In this document: piece by piece, positions 1 to 10,205 of the stretch | How the letters are laid out: the number at the start of each line of letters is the position of its first letter | Numbering within the stretch: position 1 is the stretch's first letter | NCBI GenBank assembly: GCA_963383645.1 | Contig: OY726569.1 | Span: 24,969,054 to 25,033,053, forward strand | Direction: 5' to 3' | Source of the DNA: Muscardinus avellanarius | Taxonomy: Eukaryota > Chordata > Mammalia > Rodentia > Gliridae | Length of the DNA: 64,000 nucleotides | Position numbers and translations under genes: made by a program | The notes under the pieces: generated by a model | What the model saw: only the letters and a program-made list of their open reading frames with translations | Databases searched by the model: none | Told to the model about the DNA's origin: nothing

Positions 1-190
1 TTCTTCTCCTATAAGGACACAAGTTCTAAGAGTCAGGGATTTTTTTCTATTACCACTACTCTTTGGTTTTGATGTAAAGTAAAATACTTCAAGTACATTT
101 AATAAACACATAGATTCTCAGAGGACAAAAAAGTAGTAGGAAAATGATAACAAAAAGTGAAGTTCATAAAATCTTTAAAGTTTATAAATT
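1..190. other. No recognisable feature
   Basis: AT-rich sequence without a credible reading frame or a repeat that I recognise. Confidence 0.5.
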
Positions 191-326
191 AAGTTGGGTG
201 TGGTTGTGTACACCTGTAATGCCAGTAATTGGAGGCTGAGATAGGAAGATCACAGGCTCAAGGATAGTCTCAACAAATAGTGAGACTCTAAAATCAACCT
301 AATGAAACCCTGTTTTAAAATAAAAA
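191..326 (+). repeat. Diverged SINE head (B1-like)
   Basis: A degraded B1-like head with the recognisable order 'gtaatgccag', 'ggctgagataggaagatcac' and 'gaaaccctgttttaaaataa'. It sits directly 5' of a second, better preserved SINE. It lacks the ID-like tail. Confidence 0.7.
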
Positions 327-330
327 TAAA

Positions 331-519
331 GCCAGGCGTGGTGGCGCGCACTTGTAATCCCTGTGCTTGGGAGGCGGAGACAGGAGGATCGTGCAGGTTT
401 GAAGCCAGCCGTGCTGGCTTAAGAGACCCTGTTTCCAAAAATAAAAAAGTATAAAATAGGTCTGGGAGTGTAACCCGGAGGGAGAAGGGCTTCCAGGAAC
501 CCCAGTACCACCAAAATAA

Positions 520-520
<1 letters not shown>
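331..520 (+). repeat. B1-dID-type SINE, altered-tail subfamily
   Basis: Head with 'gccaggcgtggtggcgcgca', a middle 'gctggcttaagagaccctg' and a tail 'gaagggcttccaggaacccc'. Compared with the other SINEs here, the tail lacks the tRNA-like box B (ggttcaatccc) and the middle lacks the 'cagctacttagtgagg' block. It belongs with the copies at 30498, 54733 and 56031, and more loosely 51763. The A-tail runs into an AAAT array. Confidence 0.8.
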
Positions 521-562
<42 letters not shown>

Positions 563-600
563 ATTTATTTAAATTTATTTAAATAAATAAATTTATTTAA
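516..600. repeat. (AAAT)n array ending in an AT palindrome
   Basis: About eleven AAAT units follow the SINE tail. They end in a self-complementary stretch of alternating aaat and attt blocks (about 550-600) able to form a cruciform or hairpin. Confidence 0.85.
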
Positions 601-667
601 ATAGGATAGAAGTGTACCTCAGAGGTAGAATGCCCTTGAGTTCAATCCCCAGTACCACAGAAAAAAT
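601..667 (+). repeat. ID-like SINE tail fragment
   Basis: A stand-alone tRNA-derived tail: 'gtacctcagaggtagaatgc', then 'gttcaatccccagtaccaca' and a short A-run. It is probably the displaced tail of an older SINE into which the neighbour inserted. Confidence 0.7.
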
Positions 668-903
668 GTAATAATTGAAACCAACACCAAATTAATAATA
701 TAACACAATTTTACATCAAATTTGGGAATTTAAAGAAATCTGTCAGTATGTTATAAAGGAATACTGAACACCTGCTTTTGAGCAAAGTTTTGAGTGTTTT
801 CTCACACACTACAAGGGAAAGGCTGGGTTCCTTTAAGGTCCATTGTTCTCATTTTATTTCATGCTTTCCTTACATGGAGATATCCCAATATATGGCATAC
901 TCT
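668..903. other. No recognisable feature
   Basis: AT-rich sequence with no credible gene. Confidence 0.5.
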
Positions 904-1017
904 GCAATTTTCTTTTGCTGGCAAAAATAAATTATAATGAGAAATGTTAGTATTATGTAGGCAATTTTCTTTTGCTGGCAAAAATAAATTATAATGAGAA
1001 ATGTTAGTATTATGTAG
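904..1017. repeat. Exact 57-bp tandem duplication
   Basis: The unit starting 'gcaattttcttttgctggca' and ending 'gttagtattatgtag' occurs twice head to tail (904-960 and 961-1017) with no difference between copies. The unit is ordinary unique AT-rich sequence, not a known repeat. Confidence 0.95.
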
Positions 1018-1507
1018 GCCTCCAAAATAATTTTAGACAATATATTCTATCAGCCATATTTATGGCAACATTCTGTGATGCAGTTATTTTAAAGAAGTCA
1101 AAAGAAAGATACTGTCTAACCAATATTTTATATTTAAATGCAAAAATGAGCCTAACTATAAATATATAGAAGTCTAGGGAAAAAAGAAAAAAATTTAATT
1201 ATGTTAATTTTCTTCTTGTTGGTAGTTTTTCCACAATGAACATGTATTTCATTTTGTATAATATCAGCCGGACACATTTGTTAAAACAAATTAACCTTTA
1301 GAGATGTCTCAGGAAGGAAAGGACTCCTCAAACTACTGCCCTAAAGACTACCTGCAGAGGGGGCAGGAGGGCAAGGAGGATGCAGAAAGGAGAGTACTAA
1401 GGTGGTTACCTCTCAGACTTTTTCAGCATAAACCCCCTCAAAGATAGTTGTTTAAAAGACCTCCCCCATTCACTAAACTTTAGCAGTTACCAGAATGTAC
1501 CAGTGTG
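1018..1507. other. No recognisable feature
   Basis: Intergenic sequence with frequent stops in all frames. There is a short purine-rich patch near 1350-1390. Confidence 0.5.

Positions 1508-1553
<46 letters not shown>
1508..1553. repeat. (GT)n microsatellite
   Basis: About 23 uninterrupted GT/TG units next to a minus-strand SINE. Confidence 0.95.
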
Positions 1554-1555
<2 letters not shown>

Positions 1556-1562
1556 ACTCACA

Positions 1563-1690
1563 ACCTTATTTTATTCTTTATTTTGAAGTATGGTCTCACT
1601 AAGTTGCCGAAACTGGCTTCCAACCTACAATCCTGTCTCAGCCTCCCAAGTACTGGGATTTCAAGCTTGTTCCACCATGCTTGGCTCCAA
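1563..1690 (-). repeat. SINE head, minus strand
   Basis: Read on the minus strand it gives a B1-like head: 'cctcccaagtactgggattt' on the plus strand is the complement of the head consensus, and 'ggtctcactaagttgc' is the complement of 'gcaacttagtgagacc'. The tail side runs into the GT array. Confidence 0.75.
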
Positions 1691-4008
1691 AATTTTATCA
1701 CTGCCCCAAATATAGGATCGAGGATTCAACATTTTGACTTGAGAAAACCTAAACTATGAAGAGTTGCTTCAAAAGTAGGAATACTCCCTAAGAATTATCA
1801 AGTAATATTATATATATGCATATACATATTATTGTAGAAAGAGGAAGAGGAGGAGGAAAAAGAGGAGGAGGAAGGAATTCTAGAGAAGAGAAAGAAAAAA
1901 TGCAGGGAACACAGAAGAATAATGGTAAAAACATACAAAATCTAAACTTAGAGTGGAGAAATATGTATAACTTCTGGAAAACACAAATTTTTCAGAAAAA
2001 CTGACTTTCTAACATCTTCTTGGAGAGATAGTTTTATGGAAAAGTTAATACTGGATGCAGCACATCTTAGACTAAGCGTAAAAGGATTGGGACTGACTGG
2101 GAGGTGTACATGGATTATTGTATTACCAGGAAGTTTATATGAAAGAAGATAGGTAGTCATTAAAATGGCAGAAAATCAAGCTGTTACATATAACAGATTG
2201 TGAAGTCAGATGTGAGGTGGATTGGAGGTGCAGTATGAAACCACAAATGTTTCAGGGGTCTTCCAAAGTGCAAACTTGAAATGCCCTTTAATTAGCACTG
2301 AAGGGAGAATAGGTTGGGGGGTTGCTTAGGTATCTAGGTGATGCGGCTCTGGAGAATTGCTCTAAACCCCAGCATCAGTGTGTCCTCATGGGCCGAGTGA
2401 GTGAGTGACTGAGTACACTTAGAAAAGCCCAGGGCTCCCATCAGTGTGCTCAAGAAATGAGGAGGATGATCCTGCCACCTTGTGGCTTGGGGCCAGTGTG
2501 CACCAAACCTGTTTTGGAATCTACTTCCCAAAGGTCTCAAATGCTACAACTAAACACCATGCACAATTCTGGACAAGACTACCAAAAAGAAAAAAAAAAA
2601 AAAGTTGTTAGGACAATTGCCAAAACTGTATCAAGGTTGTGAGAACTGAATGAAAATAACATAACCATATTAATTGTAACCAAAATTAAAATTTTGTTTG
2701 CTGATTATCTTAGTAGAATTTCTTTTCCTAAATCCATGTTTAACATTAAAAGTTGTGACTATTTTTCTGCTGCTGAGTTTGTTTAGGGAAAATGGTATTA
2801 ATTACTAATTATCTCTACAGGATCCTAGTTCAACTTTCTAACTGTCAACTTTCTGGGATGGAAAATATAAATTAAATCAAGAACTACAAATTAGGTTTAA
2901 AAAAAACCTAAGGAAGAAATCAGCATCTGTGATGGAAAGACAAAACACAGCACTGATTCATTCTCTTGCACTCCACTACGCTACTTCCCAACATTAGTAT
3001 CAGGAAACTTAAAAGTATGTCTATGCCAGCAATTTTTAAATAAGCACTTACATTGAACTTAGAGGCTTTCTTGTTGTTGTGATGTACATGAAAACCACCT
3101 GCAATTTAAAATACAGCTCCGAATTAAGGCAGCAGAGTGTCAATTTGACTGTAATCAGAAAAGTTAAAGCTAACTTGTGGAATGCTTTGTGAATTAATTC
3201 AATTCTGACTATATTAAAATCTAGAAAACATAAAACCACACACTTGAATTGGAAAGTACAGTGAAATATAGATGATATACAAAGAAGATAAGGAGAAAAG
3301 AGGGCCAGGTGGCAGAAAGGGGCCATCTCCCCAGGTCTCCCTGCTCCTGCCTCCCTCAGGGCTCCAGTGCGAGGGGTTTCTTTCCCCTGAAAGACTCTCT
3401 CCCTTTCCTCATGGTGTGTTCCTTCTGTTTTGCAAGTCTGTGCTCATATGTTAATACCTCTATCAGGCTTCCCTTAAAACTACTTAAAATCATAAGATCT
3501 TCCTCCCAACTACAATCCTCCAATCTACCCACTTCAGATTTTATTTTTTAATGAAAAATATCTAATTTACTTATTACTAATTAATTTTGCTACTTTTTAT
3601 TACACACCACACATAAACACACACACACACACAAGATTGGAATGAGTTGAATTGAATTTGATTGAATCAAATTGAACTGAAGGAATTTTTCTATGTAGAC
3701 AGAATGTTTTTTTCCCTTTTGTTTATTCCAAAAATCATACTATCATTCAGGGTAAAAACATAAACAAGCATTTTGTTGTAATTCTCCTATATGATCACAA
3801 CAAATCAAGTGGGCACTCATGCTTGGCTACACTGTCTGCTAAGCACTCTGTTAATGTCCACTGAATAACAAACACTACACCAGTCTTAGCACATGAAATG
3901 CCACTTTTCAAATGATAATCATAATGCAACTGACAATGTCTCCAAACAACTAATTTGAGAACTAATATTGGTGGGTAAAGTATGTGTTTTCTTCCGTAGG
4001 AACACAGA
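1691..4008. other. Intergenic, no gene seen
   Basis: The short open frames here have no recognisable protein features. It contains a short (CA)9 run at 3617-3634 and one copy (3743-3835) of a segment repeated at 6522-6612. Confidence 0.5.
3743..3835. repeat. Copy 1 of a dispersed ~90-bp duplicated segment
   Basis: Begins 'tcattcagggtaaaaacata' and matches 6522-6612 with scattered differences. The flanks do not match. It is either an unnamed interspersed repeat or a local duplication. Confidence 0.6.
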
Positions 4009-4176
4009 AGCTGGGTGTGGTAGTGCATACTTGTAACCCCAGTATTTGGAAGACTGAAACAGGAGGATTGCAAGTTCGTAGACAACCTCAGCAACTTAGC
4101 AAGACCCTGTTTCAAAATAAAATAGGGCTGGTGATGTAGTTCAGAGGTAGAATGCTCCTAGATTCAATCCCTAGTA

Positions 4177-4180
<4 letters not shown>
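4009..4180 (+). repeat. B1-dID-type SINE
   Basis: Full head-to-tail SINE: 'ctgggtgtggtagtgcatac' head, 'caacttagcaagaccctg' middle, and an ID tail with 'gtagttcagaggtagaatgc'. The A-tail position has expanded into a purine microsatellite. Confidence 0.85.
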
Positions 4181-4237
<57 letters not shown>

Positions 4238-4487
4238 AGAAGGAGGAGGAGGAGGAGGAGGAGGAGGAGGAGGAGGAGGAGGAGGAGAAGGAGAAGAAGA
4301 AGAAGAAGAAGAAGAAGAAGAAGAAGAAGAAGAAGAAGAAGAAGAAGAAGGAGGAGGAGGAGGAGGAGGAGGAGGAGGAGGAGGAGGAGGAGGAGGAGGA
4401 GGAGGAGGAGGAGGAGGAGGAGGAGGAAAGGGAGGGGAGGGGAGGGGGAAGGGGGAGGGGAGAGGGGAGAGGGGAGGAGAGAGGAAA
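4181..4487. repeat. 300-bp pure purine tract: (GA)n, (GGA)n, (GAA)n, (GGGGA)n
   Basis: Purine-only on the plus strand for about 300 bp: (GA)n to about 4233, then alternating GGA and GAA blocks, then GGGGA-like units. It lies between two same-strand SINEs. The long open frames across it on both strands encode only poly-Glu/Gly/Lys or poly-Ser/Leu/Pro and are repeat artefacts. Confidence 0.95.
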
Positions 4488-4672
4488 CTGGGCATGGTGG
4501 CGCATGCCTGTTATCCCAATACTTGGAAGGTTGAGAAAAGATCACAGATTCAGCAACCTAGCAATACTCTCAGCAACTTGGCAAGCCCCTGTTTTAAAAT
4601 AAAAAATAAAATAGGGCTGGGGGTATAGCTCAAGGTAGAATGCCTCTGGGTTCAATCCCCAGTACCACCAAA
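4488..4672 (+). repeat. B1-dID-type SINE
   Basis: Head 'ctgggcatggtggcgcatgc', middle 'agcaacttggcaagcccctg', tail 'ggttcaatccccagtaccac'. It is followed by an A-rich microsatellite. Confidence 0.85.
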
Positions 4673-4767
4673 AAAGAAAAAAGAAAAGGAAAGAAAAGAA
4701 AAGGAAAGGAAAGGAAAGGAAAGGAAAGGAAAGGAAAGGAAAGGAAAGAAAGGAAAAAGAAAAGAGG
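4673..4767. repeat. (GGAAA)n microsatellite from a SINE tail
   Basis: GGAAA/GAAAA units grown from the A-tail of the preceding SINE. Confidence 0.9.
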
Positions 4768-5961
4768 AGCAGAGAATCTCGCTATTGTGGGTCTTGCTAT
4801 TGTGGCAGTCACAACAAGATCTATTTTTCTTTAATTATTCCCGAGGAACCTTTTGCATTGCTGGGTATTTAAAGCACAAGAGAAGGTAAGAACCCATTTC
4901 TACAAGTGCTCTGTTCCTCAGGGAATGGCAGGAATGAGAGTTTTATTGTGAATAAACAAAACTACAAAACTATCTCATCTGTTGAAGAAATACTTTGAAA
5001 ATAACAGGGGAAAATATAAAATCTCAAAAGGCCATCATGTAAGTAACTAAACAGGAAAACATTGCCTTCATCCAGGATTTTATCTTGACAATAAATATGA
5101 GTTTTGAAACTAAGGGGAAAAAATCTTTAAAATTTACTCTTTGGAACTCATGGCAGGTTGCAAACTGGATTGTCTGATATTTTCAGAAGCCCACTGTCTC
5201 CTGCTTTTTACCCCATGGAGTAATTATTTATTCTCCTCTTGGAAACTTCTCACCACAAACCAATTGAGTGAGTTAAAGTTTTCTACATATATTGCAACTA
5301 GTGCCTGGTGTTTTTGCATCAGTGCTTTCTTCTTGCTCTGAATATGTAAATACTTTATTTGGATAAAATTCAGATACAGAAGCTTAAGAGTACTAATTTT
5401 CCTTTTGCTTCACTAAGTTTGGGGAAATACATTTATCTACTTTTCTTATCCCTTTAAAATGTTAATGAGCATTGTGTACGATGAAGCTTGGGGATTTTGT
5501 GCAAAAATGGCTAGCTCAAATTTCTGGTGGTTGATTTATCATCAATATTATATTAATTTGTTATGTTCTTAATTGTGGAAGAATGGAACATGTTTAATAC
5601 CTGTTTCATATCTTATCTGACTGACCCATGTATTGCTATCAGTTTCACTAGTTCACTATGCTTTGGCTTTATGTGAAATAACCCTTCTTTAGGTAGCAAA
5701 CTCATTTAACATTCCTGTGCTTTTTTTATTGTTGCATTCACATATGATCTTTGGAATGCAACTTTAGAATCCCAAAAAATACTCAAACAGAAGATTCAAG
5801 TAGGGTGAGTATTGCATTTAATTTGATGTATGACTATTGGGTTCCACTATCAGTGTAATAACTAATTAAAGTAGCTGAGAGTATGGTCCTGATGAATTAG
5901 AGCACAGGCCAGAGCAGAAAGGACTAAAATAAAGTGAGTTTTAAAAAATTTAGTCAACTGA
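4768..5961. other. Intergenic, no gene seen
   Basis: AT-rich sequence. The short open frame at 5141-5341 has no family features and no supporting context. Confidence 0.5.
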
Positions 5962-6165
5962 GCAGGGTTTGGTGGTGCACGCTTGTAATCCCAGCATTTG
6001 GGCGGCTGAGACCAGAGGATCTGGATTCACAGACAGCCTTCAACTACTTAGTGAGGCCTAGTGAGACCCTGTTTCAAAATAAAGAATAAAAAACAGGACA
6101 AGGGTTGTAGCTCAGAGCTTGAATGTCCCTGGGTTCCATCCCCAGGCCTGCAAAAAATAAAAAAT
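5962..6165 (+). repeat. B1-dID-type SINE
   Basis: Head 'gagcagggtttggtggtgca', middle 'caactacttagtgaggccta', tail 'gggttccatccccaggcctg' and an A-rich end. Confidence 0.85.
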
Positions 6166-6867
6166 AAAATTCAGTCAATAAGCATTGAGGAAATTGGATG
6201 ACTGTTAAGATTTGTGTGGCTGTTGCTTGAATATTTTTTTTCAGAGAATGCCCCAAAATAATTTGCAAGCACCACACAGGAAGAATATTTTTTAAACATA
6301 TTGTCTCTTATTCCAACCTTAATATTGTTCTACTTTCTCTCTGTTTTTGCATAGAAGCAAAATATTCATGTATAAGTACAATTTAAGTTTTTGATTTGAA
6401 TGCATTCTATTTCTCATTTCTAATACTGTCTGGGAATGGCCAGCATTCACTAGCATCATAGCTTGCTGTCTCCAAATAAAATGCAATGTATTCCTCCTCA
6501 TCTGAGAAAATAGCATACAGTCATTCAGGGTAAAAACATTAACAAGAATTTTGTTTTAATCTTACTGTATGGTCATGACAGATCAAAGGAAGAGCCACAC
6601 TTACCAGACAAATAAAAATAAGCAAGCAAAAAAACCTCATATAACTTAGGAAATGACGGCATCTGCCATACATTGCCACTGCTGTGTGTGACAAAGGGGC
6701 AAAACAAGTAGACTGAGCCATCCAGCTGATTCAGACTCCACACATTCTCAGGGCTCCAAAGACAATGAGATGCATTTGCTCCTTGGTGTCCGCGGGAAGT
6801 TGTTTTCCAGAATGCCTGGTAGATACCAAATCCACAGATGTTCGAACTCCTTTAAAAGAGGTATAGT
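6166..6867. other. Intergenic, with copy 2 of the ~90-bp segment
   Basis: No gene seen. 6522-6612 repeats 3743-3835 ('tcattcagggtaaaaacatt'). Confidence 0.5.
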
Positions 6868-6868
6868 A

Positions 6869-7076
6869 GCCAGGCGTGGTGGTGCACGCTTGTAATCCCA
6901 GCATTCGGGAGGCTGAGACCAGAGGATCACAGTTCGCGGACAGCCTCAGCTACTTAGTGAGGCCCTCTGCAACTCAGACTGGGTTTCAAAATAAAGAATT
7001 TAAAAAAGAAAATAGGGCTGGGAGTGTAGCTCAGAAGTCAAATGCCCCTGGGTTCCATCCCCAGACACGCAAAAAA
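6869..7076 (+). repeat. B1-dID-type SINE with target-site duplication
   Basis: Complete SINE flanked by 'ggtatagta' on both sides (6860-6868 and 7078-7086). This is the signature of L1-mediated insertion. The head keeps 'ccaggcgtggtggtgcacgc', and the tail 'gggttccatccccagacacg'. Confidence 0.9.
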
Positions 7077-7437
7077 GGTATAGTATGTATGTGCATGTAA
7101 CTGCCTCCCTTATTCTTTAAATCATCTCTAAGTGACTTACAATACCTAATACAAAGTAAATGCCCTGCAAGCAGTCGTTCAGGGGATGACAACAACAAAA
7201 GTCCCTGTGTCTAGTACAGATGAATTTGCTTTTCTATTTTCTCTCCACCATTTGTTGAACCCAAAGGTACAAAGAACAGACTATAAACAACAGACCTTCT
7301 TCTTAGATACCAAATGAACCTAAATATATAAAAGTTAAGCTTAATTTCAGCAACAAAAAACTGAAAGCTGGTAAAGTAAATATTACAAACTTTAATGTTG
7401 TCTCAACAGAAAAAAAAGGCATGGTATAAAAAAAAGC
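7077..7437. other. Intergenic, no gene seen
   Basis: AT-rich, with no repeat that I recognise. Confidence 0.45.
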
Positions 7438-7637
7438 AGCTAGGTCTGGTGGCACACATCTGTAATCTCAGTACTTGAGAGGCTGAAACAAGTGGATCAA
7501 CGGTTCAGGGCCAGCCTCAGCAACTTAGCAAGGTCCCTTGGCAACTTAGCAAGACCTGTTTCAAAATAAAAAATACAATAGGACTCAAGGTATAGCTTGG
7601 AGGTAGAATGCCCCTAGGTTCAACCTTCAGTACCAAA
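7438..7637 (+). repeat. B1-dID-type SINE
   Basis: Head 'tctggtggcacacatctgta'. The middle carries both 'caacttagcaaggtccc' and 'caacttagcaagacctg', and the tail is of ID type. Confidence 0.85.
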
Positions 7638-7698
7638 AAGGCGAAATTATATACAAAACACTAAGTACAGAAATCAGTTATTAAGAAGACAATATGGA

Positions 7699-7699
7699 A

Positions 7700-7742
<43 letters not shown>
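7699..7742. repeat. (CA)n microsatellite with one interruption
   Basis: About 20 CA units with one 'aaaca' interruption near 7727. Confidence 0.95.
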
Positions 7743-8538
7743 ACTTCTGTTCACTCTATGGTGATTTTACAACAAATATGTGCACATTAAATAACCAGGT
7801 TACTCAGAAAAATCTTTCTCGAAGGTCACTTACCCCAAGTGACGTATTGTACTTTCATATTCACAGGGCAAAGGAATCAAGATTTTCAAACTGAGAATTA
7901 TAGGTGCAAAAGTGTGTCACTCTTTCCCCATCCCCATGTGGAGCTGAAATAAGTAGACTAGACCAAGAGGAAAATGCATTTTAAGTACCGAACATGACTC
8001 GGTTATAGTCATATAAAAATCATATTATACCGGACCCAGACAGGTCTAATTATTATATAACACCATGAGAAAACACAGAGAGAAATATGCCCTGTTCCAC
8101 TTCTTGTATTACCATGAGAGAGGACCTTTGGACATGTCTTGATATGAATAGCACTTCACGTCATATCATTGTCCATTTTACCGATTATAATAAATTACTT
8201 TATATGCTATTGTGTTTTTATATGTTACTTTAAAAAGAGCATCACATACACTGGCTTTTACGTCCTGTATGTACCTGCATGGTAGACACACAGTGACATA
8301 CCCAAACAGAGTAGAGCAACTTATTAAAATTACAGACTGCACCCCATACCCTGACATGTTTTCCACAACTATGTATTCTATTTCTATATCTATTTTTATC
8401 TTGATGAAAAAAATAATGCCCTTGAGGAATAGATTGTGGACATCACTGTCGTATTGCCTTTAACAGAAATTTTGTTATTCATTACTTTATCAAAAACAAT
8501 GATAAAGAAATTTGGCATTTCCAGGAAAAGCCAGCATT
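7743..8538. other. 5' flank of the first OR gene
   Basis: AT-rich flank that should contain the intron and any non-coding 5' exon of the receptor. No promoter motif stands out clearly enough to call. Confidence 0.4.
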
Positions 8539-8549
8539 CTACATTACAG
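8539..8549 (+). other. Putative 3' splice site of first OR gene
   Basis: 'tctacattacag' ends 23 bases before the ATG at 8573. This is the usual position for joining a non-coding 5' exon to an OR coding exon. The polypyrimidine tract is weak. Confidence 0.45.
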
Positions 8550-8572
8550 TGGGATCATCTTTGCCATCTCCA

Positions 8573-9547
8573 ATGCCTTCCACGACAAAGAATGTGTCCA
8601 GCAAAGAAAGCACAATGTCCATCAGCCACTTTATCCTCCTGGGTTTTCCCTCAAGCCCCCAAATGCAGCTCCTCTACTTCGGGCTCTTCTCAGTCACCTA
8701 CACTCTGACGCTGATGGGAAACGTAGCCATCGCCTGCGCGGTGAGGGGAGACCGGCGCCTCCACACCCCCATGTACATCTTCCTGGCAAATTTCTCTCTC
8801 CTGGAAATATGCTATGTCACCACCACGGTCCCCAACATGTTGGCCAACTTCCTCTCCACGAGCAAGTCCATCCCTTTCGTGAGTTGTTTCGCGCAGTTCT
8901 ACTTCTTCTTCTCCTTTGGGTGTGATGAGGGCTTCTACCTTTGCATCATGGCCTTCGACGGGTACCTGGCTATCTGCCGTCCTCTGCATTATCCACGAAT
9001 CATGACCAGACAGCTGTGCACTGGCCTCGTCATCTTCGGGTGGTTGGGTGGCCTCATTATCTTTGTAATTCCAGTTTTTCTCATTTCACGGCTACCCTAT
9101 TGTGGCCCAAATATCATCAACCATTTTGTGTGCGATCCTGTCCCACTGATGATGCTCTCCTGTTCCGAAGACGCCACCACCCAGTCCATTTACTCTGCCT
9201 TCAATGCTATCTTCATGGTCGGCACTTTCCTCTTTATCCTTTGTTCCTACGCCCTGGTGATTCTGGCCGTGCTGCGCATGCCCTCGGCAGCCAGCAAACA
9301 CAAGGCTTTCGTGACTTGTGCCTCTCATTTGACGGTCGTCACCCTGTTTTATGGTTCTATTATGGTGATGTATGTAAGCCCTGGCTCAGGACACACAGAG
9401 AAAAAGCAAAAAGTCATTACCTTGTTTTATTCTGTGATAACACCTCTATGCAATCCCCTAATATATAGCCTGAGGAACAAGGAGATGAAGGCTGCCCTCA
9501 GGAAAGTCTTTGTTCCTGAAATATTGTTCCTAAAATATAAATCATGA
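8573..9547 (+). CDS. Olfactory receptor, OR family 11-like, with DGY in place of DRY
   Basis: A 324-residue class II odorant receptor, a seven-helix G-protein-coupled receptor of olfactory neuron cilia that couples to G-olf. The start at 8573 is chosen because it keeps an N-glycosylation site (N7-V-S). The frame stays open to 8549 only by a GTG codon, and a second ATG at 8615 would lose the glycan site. Landmarks in order: GN at 49-50 (helix 1), LHTPMY at 63-68, the helix-3 motif MAFDGYLAIC at 126-135, extracellular-loop-2 cysteines, KHKAFVTCASHL at 242-253 (helix 6), and NPLIYSLRN at 294-302 (helix 7). Oddity: DRY reads DGY, with codon ggg at 8960-8962 where Arg is nearly always found. The rest of the frame is intact. 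Family 11 is assigned from the FILLGFP, LANFSLLEICYV and RPLHYP signatures. The subfamily is uncertain (K- or G/H-like). The C-terminus runs into a short repeat. Confidence 0.93.
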   Translation: MPSTTKNVSSKESTMSISHFILLGFPSSPQMQLLYFGLFSVTYTLTLMGNVAIACAVRGDRRLHTPMYIFLANFSLLEICYVTTTVPNMLANFLSTSKSIPFVSCFAQFYFFFSFGCDEGFYLCIMAFDGYLAICRPLHYPRIMTRQLCTGLVIFGWLGGLIIFVIPVFLISRLPYCGPNIINHFVCDPVPLMMLSCSEDATTQSIYSAFNAIFMVGTFLFILCSYALVILAVLRMPSAASKHKAFVTCASHLTVVTLFYGSIMVMYVSPGSGHTEKKQKVITLFYSVITPLCNPLIYSLRNKEMKAALRKVFVPEILFLKYKS

Positions 9548-9600
9548 TTAGTCATGATTTATAATGATTAGTCATGATTTATAAAACATAAATCATGATT
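9544..9600. repeat. 20-bp direct repeat plus hairpin at the OR stop codon
   Basis: 'atgattagtcatgatttata' occurs twice exactly (9544-9563 and 9564-9583). It is followed by an inverted partner, so that 'tcatgattta' (9572) can pair with 'taaatcatga' (9589) around a 7-base loop. The OR stop codon lies inside the first copy. Confidence 0.9.
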
Positions 9601-9800
9601 AGTGATGGGGATTGAGCCTGTAATGATTGTTAATCAAAGCTGCATTAATTGCTAATAAGAACAATTTTCTATACACAGACAAAACAATAAAATCCTTTCT
9701 CTGTCTCTAAGCTATCACCCAAAAGCCTGCAGCCATTGACATTGGTCAGCTAAAAGTTGGCTTTTAGTCCAGCTGAAAACTGAATGTTAAAACACACACC
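9601..9800. other. 3' flank of the first OR gene
   Basis: Probable 3' UTR and beyond. An AATAAA lies near 9687 and could serve as a polyadenylation signal. Confidence 0.4.
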
Positions 9801-10001
9801 CCTGGGCATGGTGGCACACACTTGTAATCTCAGCGCTTGGGAGGCTGAGACAGGAGGATTGCACAGGTTCGAAGCCAGCCTCAGCTACTTAGTGAGGCTC
9901 TCAGCAACTTGGTGAGACCCTGTTTCCAAATAAAGTGTAAAATAGGTCTGGGAGTATAACCCAGAGATAGAAAAGCCCCTGGGTTACACTCTCAGTACCA
10001 C

Positions 10002-10002
<1 letters not shown>
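9801..10002 (+). repeat. B1-dID-type SINE
   Basis: Head 'cctgggcatggtggcacaca', middle 'cagctacttagtgaggctct' plus 'cagcaacttggtgagaccc', tail 'gtctgggagtataacccag'. It is followed by a CA array. Confidence 0.9.

Positions 10003-10049
<47 letters not shown>
10003..10049. repeat. (CA)n microsatellite from a SINE tail
   Basis: About 22 CA units beginning exactly where the SINE A-tail should be. Confidence 0.95.
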
Positions 10050-10051
<2 letters not shown>

Positions 10052-10205
10052 CACTTAGAAAAAGAATTATACAGACTCACAACAGTTTAGACTAAATTTA
10101 AAGGAAACAAAGTAAGCTTTATTAACCCAATGTTAATTACTAATTACTCAAAATAGTTATAGCCCAAAACCTCTACACTTTAAAATATTATATCTTTGTC
10201 TTTTT

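Noticed and set aside
4112..4628. Long open frames on both strands encoding poly-Glu/Gly/Lys, poly-Ser or poly-Leu
   Set aside because: They exist only because the purine microsatellite lacks stops. All frames are open and none has a gene context.
8549..8572. Upstream extension of the first OR by eight residues
   Set aside because: It would begin at GTG inside the probable splice acceptor. The first ATG is at 8573.
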